NCBI GenBank assembly: GCA_029844215.1
Contig: CM056740.1
Location: 21,123,873-21,187,872, forward strand
Reading direction: 5' to 3'
Source of the DNA: Przewalskia tangutica
Lineage: Eukaryota > Streptophyta > Magnoliopsida > Solanales > Solanaceae
Length of the DNA stretch: 64,000 nt
A model generated the notes under the pieces. It did no database searches. It was not told the DNA's origin and saw nothing but the letters and a program-made list of their open reading frames with translations. Every line of letters begins with the position of its first letter. The first letter of the stretch is position 1. Position numbers and translations under genes: made by a program. Shown here piece after piece: positions 35,561 to 46,799 of this stretch.

Positions 35561-35835
35561 CATAACATTTTTAAACCATACTTCACTCCTTCTTAAGTCG
35601 TTATAACAACTTCCCATAAAGCTATTATAACAACCTTTCATTTTAGAGAACTTAAGGCACTTTTATTTCTTATCACATTGGGGAAACTAAACCCAAAAGT
35701 ACAACGTACATACATACTTTAAAAGAATTATAAAACTACTCTTTAAATCAATAAACGTATACTTTTAAAACTCAAGTCACATACTCTTTCGAAATCAAGC
35801 CTCTTAACTTTAGAAGTAAATCAAGTAACCCATAT

Positions 35836-36459
35836 CTTGAAAAATAAAGTCTCATAACTTGTAAAGAAATCAAGTCTCATAACTTTAAATCAAATCTCTT
35901 AACTTTAGAAATGAAGTCTCATATCTTGAAAAATAAAGTCTCACAACTTGTAAAGAAATCAAGTCTCATAACTTTAAATCAAATCTTTTAAATTTAGAAA
36001 TCAAGTCTCATATCTTGAAAAATAAAGTCTCATAACTTGTAAAGAAATCAAGTCTCATAACTTTAAATCAAATCTCTTAACTTTAGAAATCAAGTCCCAT
36101 ATCTTGAAAAATAAAGTCTCATAACTTGTAAAGAAATCAAGTCTCAAAACTTTAAATCAAATCTTTTAACTTTAGAAATCAAGTCTCACATCTTGAAAAA
36201 TAAAGTCTCATAACTTGTAAAGAAATCAAGTCTCATAACTTTAAATCAAATCTCTTAACTTTAGAAATCAAGTCCCGTATCTTGAAAAATAAAGTCTCAT
36301 AACTTGTAAAGAAATCAAGTCTCATAACTTTAAATCAAATCTTTTAACTTTAGAAATCAAGTCTCCTATCTTGATAAATAAAGTCTCATAACTTGTAAAG
36401 AAATCAAGTCTCATAACTTTAAATCAAATCTTTTAACTTTAAAGTACTTCACGCAACTT
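35836..36459 (-). repeat. 89-bp satellite-like array, seven units, in the G 3' LTR
   Basis: CTTGAAAAATAAAGTCTCAT begins at 35836, 35925, 36014, 36103, 36192, 36281 and 36370 (last one CTTGATAAAT), a strict 89-bp period. Each unit contains internal sub-repeats of AAATCAAGTCTCATAACTT. The same array in the 5' LTR has ten units. Confidence 0.95.
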
Positions 36460-38278
36460 ATACAATTTTGACTAAGCCACTCATACTTTCATAATCAAGA
36501 CTCATATATTTTCAAAATCGACTTACTTACTTCAAATGAATTAAGTCGCATAGACTTACCAAATCAAGTCACACAGACTCACTAAAATTTAGTCACATAG
36601 ACTTACCAAATAATCATGTCAAAGTAAGGAAGAAGTTCACATACCTCGTTGGCGACTAACCCAAACGACAAGTAGTAATGCGCTCCAATGTACTTCAACC
36701 TTATTGGATATTCCACAAGCCAAGTAGAATGTGCTACACGTAGTACTTCAACCTAAAATGACAATAGCACTTCTATCAACTACAAGCTATCAAGTGTAGG
36801 ACTTATACCAAATAATGGCCCTCTAATTCTACGGAAAATTGGGCAGCACTTCCTTTGTTTCTACGTACTTTTCCACCTTTTCCAAGGCCCGTATTCATCA
36901 ACCAACAAGCCACATTTAAGGCACAACCAACAGTTAGCCAAAGGGGATTACACGCCTAACTGGACGTGTAAAATTCTGCCCCACAGTTATACAAAACAGT
37001 CCACAAATCAGCCCATAAAAACAGTCCGCAATCCAACCATAACGAGGGTAAAATGTGAGGCCTTTTAACGCCTTTCCACACCCTTATTCCCTTAGGACTT
37101 TCATTAGCAACTACTACACTTAAACATGCATAACAACAACTAAATTTCCAGCATTTAATACCTCAAAACAGTCCACTAAACGACACAACAACGTCTAACA
37201 GTTTTGGGCAGTTTCTCGGCCACAACAACTACAACCCGATAACTCGTTCCTTAATCCATTTTATTCCAATTCGAGTTCCAAAACTTCTACATAAGTTATA
37301 AAAACTTATTAACAACAATATTAATCCATTATAACATGCAATATGTGAAGATAACAACGACAATAACCAACGAATTTCATTTGCACCAAATCTGTCCCAA
37401 ATCGGTTTTAGCCCCAAAAATGGCTCAAACACTTTTTATTCTTCATTCTTTTCTAACACAAGTTCATCCATACATAATAACAATAAGTAATATCCAATTA
37501 CTTTAAAAGAAGAATGACTTTTACCTCATTTTTTGCCCAAAAACGCCCCAAAACAGTCCGGTCTTTATTGGTGCGCAGTTTTCGTTTGCTCCACTTCTTC
37601 AAGTTCCAATCACATATATGTACCCCCTACAACCTTAGGATCAACTTCTCTTTGAATCTCACTTCCAAAAAGTCGACGGAACCGCTAGGGTTTTGGCATC
37701 AACTTTCGGCCAAGACAAGTAAAAACGTATAGAATATTAATCTAGGCTTAGCACTTGGTTTAAGAGCTTAATCTTGGAGAAATAAATTGATCAACAATGG
37801 TTGTTCTTAGCCAAGGGGCTCTCGAAATTATGGAGCTAAAGGGGAGAAGATGAGAGCTTATTTTTTGGTCTAAGTGTAAAGTGATCCAAGTCTTTCAAGA
37901 CTTGGATATGTATAGCCAAGTGGAGTGGGACCCATGTCCACTTGTCCCCTCTCAAAATATCTAATTTGTTGTCATCTTAGCAAGACAAGTGGAGGGGTGC
38001 CACGTGTCTCCCTCCGATTGGTCCAAAATATTATAATTTTTCGAAGGTCCCCCGCATATTATCAATTCCAACACCTTATAATCCAATACTAAGTCCATAA
38101 ATCCAATTAGAAGTATTAGACTCCAAGTTAATAATTTTCCCGTCGTCACATTTTTCCCGAAATATTCCTTAAGAAAATGTAATTATTCTTTCCTTTCAAA
38201 ATTCAAATCTTAAATCCTTAATCACGTTCTCAATTCGTAGCCCTGGTATTACGGGGTGTAACATCCTTCCCCCTTATA

Positions 38279-38298
38279 AACATTCGTCCTCGAATGTT
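38279..38298 (-). other. Polypurine-tract-proximal inverted repeat (G)
   Basis: AACATTCG-TCCT-CGAATGTT, perfect arms, kept although nearly all of the interior is gone. Confidence 0.8.
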
Positions 38299-38939
38299 CA
38301 TCTAAGGTCTCAATAGTTAGCTAGTATTCCACGATTCTCGATTATTGCATGTCCCAATCTTACATTATCTCTCCCCTCATACGGGTTAGATAGTTTCTCA
38401 TAATCTCAATATCATGTTGTCCTAATCACAACAACCATATTTACTCCATAAAAATATTATTCGTGCATCTCACTTAAGAATACAACACAGCTTAATCTAA
38501 TAACATGGTATGTCCATAAGTCAATTAAACCTGATCTTTCAAGAGTCTATCACAATCTTAGTCAGTTCATTACCTCTTGACTATTCCAAATAAGTACATA
38601 TATAAAGCCTATGTGTGGATTCAATAAACTGTTTCACACCTTCCAAGTAATTATTAAGGCTTAACCAACTCGTGGTAACTCATAATCATTCTAGGCAACG
38701 CACATATGACCCCAAATAAATACGCTCGTACAAATACACATCATCATTATACCAACTGTACAATAGTTTTACCAAGTTGGATACGAAGTCCATATAATCC
38801 TTTCTGGGTCACTGTTGCCTTTCTCATATCTGCAATCAAAATAACACGTTAGGGAGAGACTACCCTAACAACACAGCTCTATCGCACGATCTCAGAGTGA
38901 GAAGAAGGGAAACCAATCCTAAATGTACTATAGCCTCCT

Positions 38940-38973
38940 GTTTATAGATGTGGTGCACAACACATCGATAAAC
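38940..38973 (-). other. Leader hairpin with GTGCAC loop (G), compensatory changes
   Basis: Outer arms GTTTAT/ATAAAC, inner arms GATGTG/CACATC, loop GTGCACAA. Against D (GATTAT/ATAATC, GTGTG/CTCAC) and H (GTGTG/CACAC), paired positions change together. Confidence 0.8.
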
Positions 38974-39015
38974 AAGACTCTACTATACACTGCGTAGGAC
39001 ATGCCACGACTAATC

Positions 39016-39026
39016 GCTCGATACCA
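39016..39026 (-). promoter_or_regulatory. Primer-binding site of G (altered)
   Basis: Sense TGGTATCGAGC, Met type with CAG reduced to CG, directly next to the 5' LTR. Confidence 0.72.
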
Positions 39027-39027
39027 C

Positions 39028-41942
39028 TGTCACGCCCCAAATCCGGGCAGTGGATGGTGCCCCTACCTGGGCACCCTTCTACCCATAAAACATAAATAAA
39101 CCGCGGAAGATAAATAACACTCTTTTTTAATAAAAACAAAGGCAAAGCCAGAAATGCTTTCGTATAAATATAAATCACCCGAAAGGGTCTACGCTGTACA
39201 ACAATGTAAATATAACTTACACCAGTCCAGCCCACATATGAATACAGACCTCTAAGAAGGTGACAACAACTATGACGGGACAAGGCCCCGCCGTACCCCT
39301 GAATATACCTAGCCATAATGACAAACTCCGGAACTTGGAGCCATCTCAAAATGCTGAACAAGGATCCTAAGCTCGCGGATCCACAATCGTACCTAGACTG
39401 CGGACATGACGCAGCCCACAGAAGTCGGTCAACAAGTACTAAGTATGGAACGGAAATAAAGTACATTAAACAAGATCATAACTGTACAAAAGAATGACAG
39501 GGGCAAGTATAAAAATTAAAATACCAGATCCTACCGTGCCATTTTAACTCATGAAATCAATCGTACATTAATCATTCTTTTCCTTCTTTCAATAAGAATT
39601 AACATCATATTCTTACATACATACTTAAGAATTCGATCAAGTTTTTCCACATATCTTACATAACATAATCCGTCCCTTTATGGAGGGACTTCTTATTTGG
39701 GAGCTTACTTTGATTATCCGTACGTGATAACGTAATCCGGCCCATTTGTGGGACACGGTGTACTGATGAATCATGTGGCATAATCCGGCCCGCCTGTGGG
39801 GCTCGGTGTACTGTGGAATCATGTAGCATAATTCGGCCCGCCTGTGGGGCTCGGTGTACTGTGGAATCATGTAGCATAATTCGGCCCGCTTGTGGGGCTC
39901 GGTGTATGATGACGTAACCCGACTTATGTGTAGGCTCGGGGTAATATGGCGTAATCCGGCCTATGTGTAGGCTCGGTGTATCTCATAACATAATCTGGCC
40001 TATTTGTAGGCCCGGTGTGATTTTCCTTACATAACATTTTTAAACCATATTTCACTCCTTCTTAAGTCGTTATAACAACTTCCCATAAAGCTATTATAAC
40101 AACCTTTCATTTTAGAGAACTTAAGGCACTTTTATTTCTTATCACATTGGGGAAACTAAACCCAAAAGTACAACGTACATACATACTTAAAAAGAATCAT
40201 AAAACTACTTCTCTTTAAATCAATAAACGTATACTTTTAAAACTCAAGTCACATACTCTTTCGAAATCAAGCCTCTTAACTTTAGAAGTAAATCAAGTAA
40301 CCCATATCTTGAAAAATAAAGTCTCATAACTTGTAAAGAAATCAAGTCTCATAACTTTAAATCAAATCTCTTAACTTTAGAAATCAAGTCTCATATCTTG
40401 AAAAATAAAGTCTCATAACTTGTAAAGAAATCAAGTCTCATAACTTTAAATCAAATCTTTTAAATTTAGAAATCAAGTCTCATATCTTGAAAAATAAAGT
40501 CTCATAACTTGTAAAAAAATCAAGTCTCATAACTTTAAATCAAATCTCTTAACTTTAGAAATCAAGTCCCATATCTTGAAAAATAAAGTCTCATAACTTG
40601 TAAAGAAATCAAGTCTCAAAACTTTAAATCAAATCTTTTAACTTTAGAAATCAAGTCTCACATCTTGAAAAATAAAGTCTCACAACTTGTAAAGAAATCA
40701 AGTCTCATAACTTTAAATCAAATCTTTTAAATTTAGAAATCAAGTCTCATATCTTGAAAAATAAAGTCTCATAACTTGTAAAGAAATCAAGTCTCATAAC
40801 TTTAAATCAAATCTCTTAACTTTAGAAATCAAGTCCCATATCTTGAAAAATAAAGTCTCATAACTTGTAAAGAAATCAAGTCTCAAAACTTTAAATCAAA
40901 TATTTTAACTTTAGAAATCAAGTCTCACATCTTGAAAAATAAAGTCTCATAACTTGTAAAGAAATCAAGTCTCATAACTTTAAATCAAATCTCTTAACTT
41001 TAGAAATCAAGTCCCGTATCTTGAAAAATAAAGTCTCATAACTTGTAAAGAAATCAAGTCTCATAACTTTAAATCAAATCTTTTAACTTTAGAAATCAAG
41101 TCTCATATCTTGATAAATAAAGTCTCATAACTTGTAAAGAAATCAAGTCTCATAACTTTAAATCAAATCTTTTAACTTTATTTTTTCCCCAAAAATGCCC
41201 CAAAACAGTCCGGTCTTTATTGGTGTGCAGTTTTCGTTTCGCTCCACTTCTTCAAGTTCCAATCACATATATGTACCCCCTACAACCTTAGGATCAACTT
41301 CTCTTTGAATCTCACTTCCAAAAAGTCGACGGAACCGCTAGGGTTTTGGCATCAACTTTCGGCCAAGACAAGTAAAAACGTGTAGAATATTAATCTAGGC
41401 TTAGCACTTGGTTTAAGGGCTTAATCTTGGACAAATAAATTGATCAACAATGGTTGTTCTTAGCCAAGGGGCTCTCGAAATTATGGAGCTAAAGGGGAGA
41501 AGATGAGAGCTTATTTTTTGGTCTAAGTGTAAAGTGATCCAAGTCTTTCAAGACTTGGATATGTATAGCCAAGTGGAGTGGGACCCATGTCCACTTGTCC
41601 CCTCTAAAAATATCTAATTTGTTGTCATCTTTGCAAGACAAGTGGAGGGGTTCCACGTGTCGCCCTCCGATTGGTCCAAAATATTATTATTTTTCGAAGG
41701 TCCCCGCGAAATTGTGAAATTCTCGGCGGACCCCATATTATCAATTCCAACACCTTATAATTAAATACTAATTCCATAAATCCAATTAGAAGTATTAGAC
41801 TCCAAGTTAATAATTTTCCTGTCGTCACATTTTTTCCGAAATTTTCCTTAAGAAAATGTAATTATTCTTTCCTTCCAAAATTCAAATCTTAAATCCTTAA
41901 TCACGTTCTCAATTAGTAGCCCTGGTATTACGGGGTGTAATA
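39028..41942 (-). repeat. 5' LTR of element G, 2.92 kb, internally deleted
   Basis: Matches 34551-38263 closely at both ends. It has ten 89-bp units instead of seven and lacks about 1.1 kb just after the array: the array runs at about 41172 straight into the block that is at about 37525 in the partner. The lost part includes the AG|GTATGTG motif. The outer end is TAATA, not TAACA. Confidence 0.92.
40308..41190 (-). repeat. 89-bp array, ten units, in the G 5' LTR
   Basis: Unit starts run from 40308 to 41109, which is nine intervals of 89 bp. The order of variant units shows a duplicated block relative to the seven-unit partner. Confidence 0.93.
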
Positions 41943-41947
41943 CTGAA
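41943..41947. repeat. Target-site duplication of element G, right copy (CTGAA)
   Basis: Matches 34546-34550. The RNase H reading resumes in frame. Confidence 0.95.
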
Positions 41948-42076
41948 GATATTAGGATATACAAAGTTCCCACAGACAATAATCTAGCAGACCCGTTTAC
42001 CAAACCATTAAGCTTGGTAAAGCATAATGGTCATTTTGAGAATATGGGTATTAGATATGTTGGTGATTGGCTCTAG
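41948..42076 (+). pseudogene. copia RNase H / polyprotein end
   Basis: It continues VEAE-DIRIYKVPTDNNLADPFTKPL and MGIRYVGDWL, then TAG at about 42074. ADPFTKPL and the MGIRY..DWL ending are standard for the C-terminus of copia polyproteins. Joining across G is in frame through the duplicated CTGAA. Confidence 0.92.
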
Positions 42077-42077
42077 G

Positions 42078-42090
42078 CCAAGTGGGAGAT
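42078..42090 (+). promoter_or_regulatory. copia polypurine tract
   Basis: CCAAGTGGGAGAT directly before TGAAAGTATATG, the usual copia plus-strand primer region just after the polyprotein stop. Confidence 0.8.
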
Positions 42091-43296
42091 TGAAAGTATA
42101 TGTATGTCCTAGAGACAATCTGTATTAGGAAAAAATGTACTTTATACACATTCGTATTTATATTAATAATGATTAATATTATGGCACTTGCATTTGTTGA
42201 ATTATTAGTCGATTGTTTATAATATTCTAGAAATGCATCCCTAGAGTTTATGTGGTTATTAATGATGTGAGAATTAATATTATAACATAACTCTTAAATA
42301 GCCTCGACTAATGATCATCGAGATTGGGATATCGATGATATGTAATACGTCGACATGTGGTCTGCATCATATCATTAGGGGATGTAGTATGTCTCACTTG
42401 ATACGAGTTATGGCAACTCGTGATGGACACATGGATACTTGTTGAAGTATTGATATACCCTGCTGATGCACTATTTTGTTATATGTCTATAATGTCATCG
42501 GCGTGTGGGAGATAGAAGTCCTTAGACTTGACGTCGATACCACCTTGTTTATGGAGTAATGTACTTTGATCCTGTCCTAAGCTCAAATGCCTTATAGGTT
42601 GAGACGCGGCTTGTTTTGGGTGCATTACGAAGTAGATTAAAGGTGGTGGTTGAACCAAGATTAGGATTCATTCCTCGAATGTATATTCGAGTGAACACTC
42701 AGATACTCATATGGTATTAAGTTGACTAAAACGATTGGCCAACGCAATGTACATGTCTTTGATATGGTCCCGTTGTTAACTAATATAGATGGGTTATAAT
42801 GATCAAGCCATTTGGATAGACACTTGACAAATCCTAAGCTTGATTGAGTGTGTCGTGAATGAAAGGATTCTATCTTCCCACATATTGGTTCAGTTCACAT
42901 GTTTCGTGTAGCTAAACTTTACATATTGAGTTCGTCTTCCGGCGCAGTCTAGTAGTTCCGTGAATACCCTAATGTTATTAATGTCAATATGTAAAGGCCT
43001 GAAGGGTAACACTAAGTCAAATGTTCTGTCGATTGAAGGATGCAATTAGAGAAGAGATTATATATATGTTCGGTTGATAACTGGGACATTAGAAATGGAA
43101 ACAAGGCAGAAATTGGGACAGGGTTGCGGCGCCATTGATTCAGGGCCGTGGCGCTGTGGCGCGTCCAGTGGGTCCGACTGCTGGCCCAGTCTGCTGAGGT
43201 TTGATGGGCTGACCCATAGGGGAACCCTAGATGTCCTCTTCAGCTATAAATAAGAGGGTTCCCCCTCCCTTTTCACTACACCAAAAGCAAGAGACT
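42091..43296 (+). repeat. copia 3' LTR, cut by element H
   Basis: Starts TGAAAGTATATGTATGTCC. It is at least 1.2 kb long and includes CTATAAATAAGAGGG near 43245, a good TATA box. It stops at 43296, where H begins; the rest would lie beyond the window. The matching 5' LTR is not visible, so its length and age cannot be measured. Confidence 0.8.
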
Positions 43297-44298
43297 TGTC
43301 ACGCCCCGAACCCCGGGCCCGTGACTGGTGCCCTACCTGGACAACTAAGCAAACTGCGGAATTTAAATAACACCTTTTTTTTTTTTTAAACCAACGTGCG
43401 TGCAAGGGCAAAGCCGACAAGGCTGCCATATAATATACATAAAAAAAGACACAACACTGTACATGAGTCCAATCTCACATATGAATACAGACCTCTAAGA
43501 GTTATACTGAACTATGACGGGACAAGGCCCCGCCGTACCCATAACTATACAAAAGCCTGTACTGAAAGAACTTATACCAAAAAGATAAACTCCCGAACAG
43601 AAGGAGCTATCCAAAACTACGGCGGTCCTACACTGCCGATCACCAAACAGCGTACCTAAACTGCGGCGTGAACGCGGCCGAAGGAGGTCAAGACGAAGAA
43701 TGTACCAAGTATGTGAAGCGATGAAATCGTAATGAAATCATAACAGTGTAAACAAAACAGGAGACATGTATGATAGCCAACCTACAGTACACAATACATA
43801 ACTCGTCGTCCGCATGGCCACATAGACCGCATGAGGTATAACCCCGCACACTAACCTGGAACTCTCGTAGCTCCGCATAGGTCCCTTGGACCCGCATGAG
43901 GTATTCTCGAATCATGGTCCTGCATCACCGAGTCTACCCGCGTCGGAGGCGACTTAACCCCCGGTAATATGTCAAGAGGTGAGTGATGCTACACTAACCT
44001 AACAACTTATCGTTAAACAACATAAGCACAACAAGAATACTCTTTTTCACAAACGTTACAAGACACTAACACACATAGCATCATATCATGTCTACTTATC
44101 AAACCATCTTATTATTCTTTTCACAATTCAATATAAGTCTGTTATAAACACATAGGCAAACTGTTTCTTTTATCAATCTTAAGTGGTTATACTTAACTTC
44201 TCATAAGGCTAGTATAACTCTTAAGCTTCTGTTTAAAAACCAATTAGTTCTCTTCTGTTAAAAATGATTCAGTATTCTTTTGAAATGCTTACAGATCT

Positions 44299-44415
44299 TT
44301 ATTATTCAGGCTTAAGCCGTGAGGCATTGCCGTAAGTATTATTCAGGCTTAAGCGTGAGGCATTCCGTAAGTATTATTCAGCTTAAGTCAAAGACATTGC
44401 CGTGGTTATTATTCA
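44299..44415 (-). repeat. Short tandem repeat (TTATTCAGGCTTAAG...), about three units
   Basis: ATTATTCAGGCTTAAG with GAGGCATTGCCGTAAGT recurs with small losses. Two copies of the same motif are found at 19285-19350 (E), 49027-49135 (K) and elsewhere, next to a CTATATATAGTATA stretch. Confidence 0.75.
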
Positions 44416-45169
44416 GTTAACACGTATGCGTCTACACTATATATATTGTAAAATATCATGCTTTAGGAAGAATCACATACCTTCAAATGAAAACCACCTG
44501 CCAAGTTGAATATGTCGCGCGCAGAGAGTCAGCCTATAATAGTCACAGATATCTATCAAAGACTACTCTGAAGGTCATTCTAAACAGATGGTTCACAATT
44601 CTACGGAAAGTCAGGCAGCACAACCCTACCCGGTGAGTTATATGAGTCTACTGTGTAAACAGTCCTATGTGAGTACAGTTTGATTATTCTTCTTTTAAAC
44701 CCTTCTACTGTGGTAACAGTTCAATTCTGTGATATTCTTCTAAGTATTTAATACTTATTCTAATACTACTACAGTAAGTATTCTCTAATTCAAAAGAGGG
44801 TTAGGATTAGTTACCTCGGTAAGCCCAATAATATCCTAGAAAAAGTCGCGCCTGAGCAAGGTTTAGCTCCTAAGTTGAACGCTCCGATAGTTCCAAGGAA
44901 ACCTTAGAAGTTCTTCACAACTTCTACTAAGGACTAAGGGATTTGGGCTAGGGTATTTTGGGCATTATAACAATACTAGAAGGCAACTTTTCTACCAAGG
45001 GAGGGGGGGTAGATTTCGGCTAGGCTAGGGGGGGAGGAAGCCTCGGCCAAGGGTCACTTAGGCTAGAGGGGGAAGAGGGCTTGGACGAAATGGCTAACAA
45101 GGGAGAAGGGAGGATTTTCAAGACTTGGAAAGTAATTTGTGGATGAAGAACTCTTCATCTTAAGGGGGG

Positions 45170-45177
45170 TATTTATA
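45170..45177 (-). promoter_or_regulatory. TATA box in the H 3' LTR
   Basis: Sense TATAAATA, 407 bp from the buried LTR-end at 45584. This matches the spacing in E and K and supports the idea that 45584 is the end of a separate LTR. Confidence 0.6.
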
Positions 45178-45944
45178 GGTCAAGGGATGGCCAACCAATG
45201 GCCAAGATTTAGCCAAGTGCTAGGCAAGTGTAAGGTCAAGATTAGGGCAAGTGTACCTAGCCAACTTGCACACAAAATATCTTACCAACCACTTGACCAA
45301 GTTGGCAACTCCAATCGGCCATATGAACGCCTCACATCCATCAATTGGAGGGTGACAAGTGTCGCCCTCCCGTTGGTCCAAAATGTTTCGTCTCTCGGAA
45401 AAATCCGCAAAAAATAGAAATGGCATAGCCGGAATTTACTCTACGAAAGCTGTGGAAACGTTTCGTCGGAAAACTATTCGCTTTGTGAGTTGTGCCTAAA
45501 AAAATCGTCCAAGGCCTAACTTTAAGACCAAACTTTTTGTACGTATTCCTTTACGTACATACTCTGGAAATACGGGGTATAACAGTAAATGACCATTCTA
45601 CCCTTACCAAATTTCGTCCAAGACCATATGTGGGGGGTGCCACGTGTCGCCCTCTCATTCGTCCATAAAATTCCGTAACCCTCGTGGGCCCCACAAAACG
45701 TAAAATTCCTCGGGTGGGCCCCACATGACCAAATCCGTAAAAATAAATTTCCATAAGGTTAAGAGTTCCATACTCTTCAAATAATGCATTTTGAGAATCC
45801 AATTCTCAACAACGAACATTTTTCCTTTCCGACGTTCGGAAGATTTTCCGCTGGAAAAACAATTCTTCCTTTCGTACTAATTTCCAAGTCTCGATTCCTT
45901 ACGTACATTCTCTTATACAAGTCCTGGACTTACGGGGTGTAACA

Positions 45945-46799
45945 TTCTTCCCCCCTTAGAAACATTCGTCCCCGAATGTTCTTAGTCGGTTGTCAAGCTA
46001 TACAAACTCCGGCACAATCTCTATACTATGCCTATCAATCAAAACTGCACACGACCAACGATGCCACACATGGCCACCTCCTAACATCCGTAAACATATC
46101 AATGGACCTTCCATCCGCGACCCCTTCTCACAAAACTCGAAGGTTACGGTCTTCTCAAACACGGGATCCTTAGAGGTTCCTTTATTTCTTACCTATCTTT
46201 CTTTCTCGTACTTCTAAACTTATTTAGTAAACGTACAACATCTCAAATATTGTTTCTGTTCCCCAATCCTTGGAGTTACTAACCAGACTTGGCCATTATG
46301 CTACTAGAATTTCCGCTAAGGCTCTTCTCGGTCCTTACGACCTAGTTCCGGTGGAACGCATCCACGAACTCGTACAACGATTAACTGAACTTGGGCCTGG
46401 CATCCTCGGGACCCTATCACATAGTGGAACCACTACCAACTGACATCACCCCATTTCATACTACCGGCTGACCCGAAATGAGTCCATAACCCGACTCATC
46501 GTCACACTTAACTTCTCGTTCTTAGTCTGAAATAAATCTCTCTCTTATCTCAAGGTACTTCTCACCCTATCCTCCCATTCACTAGAGGTTCGTCACATAA
46601 GCCAAAGTATTTCTACTGTACATCCTTCCCTATCGGTCTTACACTGTTACGGGGTAATTATAACTTGTGAACTCTACACAACTATAGTCTCAGTTCACTT
46701 ACCATTCTTGTCAATATTCTTAACTTCTCACTTTACTAATCAAGGTATCCCTACCTCTGGGGTACTATCACTTTACAACTCTAGCAATAAAGGGAAAAC
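45945..46799 (-). other. Non-coding interior of element H
   Basis: Purine tract (display TTCTTCCCCCCTTAGA), inverted repeat 45961-45980, then sequence homologous to the non-coding interiors of J and K (e.g. 46340-46420). No pol motif seen. Confidence 0.65.
45961..45980 (-). other. Polypurine-tract-proximal inverted repeat (H)
   Basis: AACATTCG-TCCC-CGAATGTT, perfect arms. Confidence 0.78.

Larger units (their letters stand above)
34551..38263 (-). repeat. 3' LTR of element G, 3.71 kb
   Basis: TGTCACGCCCC to GGTGTAACA on the display strand. It has two array zones (35190-35560 and 35836-36459), a CATAAAG/GTTATAAC block near 35592-35640, the AG|GTATGTG motif near 36635 and a U3 with GTGCCACGTGTC near 37998. 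The sense strand has a TATA-like CTATACATA near 37910. It contains about 1.1 kb (roughly 36440-37525) that is deleted in its 5' partner. Confidence 0.92.
38264..39027 (-). other. Minimal interior of element G (764 bp, no gene)
   Basis: From the 3' LTR side: purine tract (display CCTTCCCCCTTATAAA, 38265-38280), inverted repeat 38279-38298, about 600 bp of AT-rich sequence without motifs I recognise, the conserved leader block (about 38865-38935, CAGCTCTA..GCACGATCTCAGAG), the hairpin 38940-38973 and the primer site 39016-39026. No frame of note is present. It shows which interior parts the superfamily keeps when coding is lost. Confidence 0.9.
34551..41942 (-). mobile_element. Element G: two giant LTRs around a 764-bp gene-less interior
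   Basis: A complete reverse element with CTGAA duplications, 7.39 kb. LTRs are 34551-38263 (3' LTR, 3.71 kb) and 39028-41942 (5' LTR, 2.92 kb). The interior, 38264-39027, has no Gag or pol trace but keeps the primer site, the GTGCAC hairpin, the AACATTCG inverted repeat and a purine tract. The right outer end reads GTGTAATA instead of GTGTAACA, a G-to-A change on the sense strand at the terminal TG. It is an extreme LARD-like form in which about 90% is LTR. Confidence 0.95.
17045..43296 (+). mobile_element. Ty1/copia retrotransposon, decayed, broken by insertions E, F and G and cut at both ends
   Basis: The host layer of the nest. Its pieces are 17045-18275, 27743-29213, 33005-34550 and 41948-43296. 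Removing E, F, G and one target copy each leaves continuous gag, protease, integrase, reverse transcriptase and RNase H in copia order (integrase before RT). About 4.4 kb lies between 17045 and the 3' LTR, a normal copia interior. Three internal insertions have matching 5-bp duplications, which proves the order of events. The 5' LTR and primer site are hidden beyond D, and the 3' LTR is cut by H. Frameshifts and stops in every domain make it dead. The lineage within copia is not assigned. Confidence 0.93.
43297..45944 (-). repeat. 3' LTR of element H, probably chimeric
   Basis: TGTCACGCCCC to TTACGGGGTGTAACA. Two oddities occur. A complete LTR-end motif (CTCTGGAAATACGGGGTATAACA-type) is buried at 45563-45584, followed by another 360 bp with the B/D-type U3 end. 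At about 43803 the sequence jumps about 400 bp relative to D. The simplest reading is that a second LTR inserted here and a deletion fused its left part with H. It has a TATA at 45170-45177 and three GGCTTAAG...GGCATTGCCG repeats at 44299-44415. Confidence 0.75.

Noticed and set aside
38942..39466. 174-codon minus-strand frame in G
   Set aside because: It crosses the primer site and LTR boundary. The LTR part is also present in the partner LTR (34588-34842) and is not protein-like.
43297..45584. A simple complete solo LTR ending at 45584
   Set aside because: The flanks AGACT and GTAAA do not match, and the start block matches the H 5' LTR at 56567. A fusion or deletion product explains it better.
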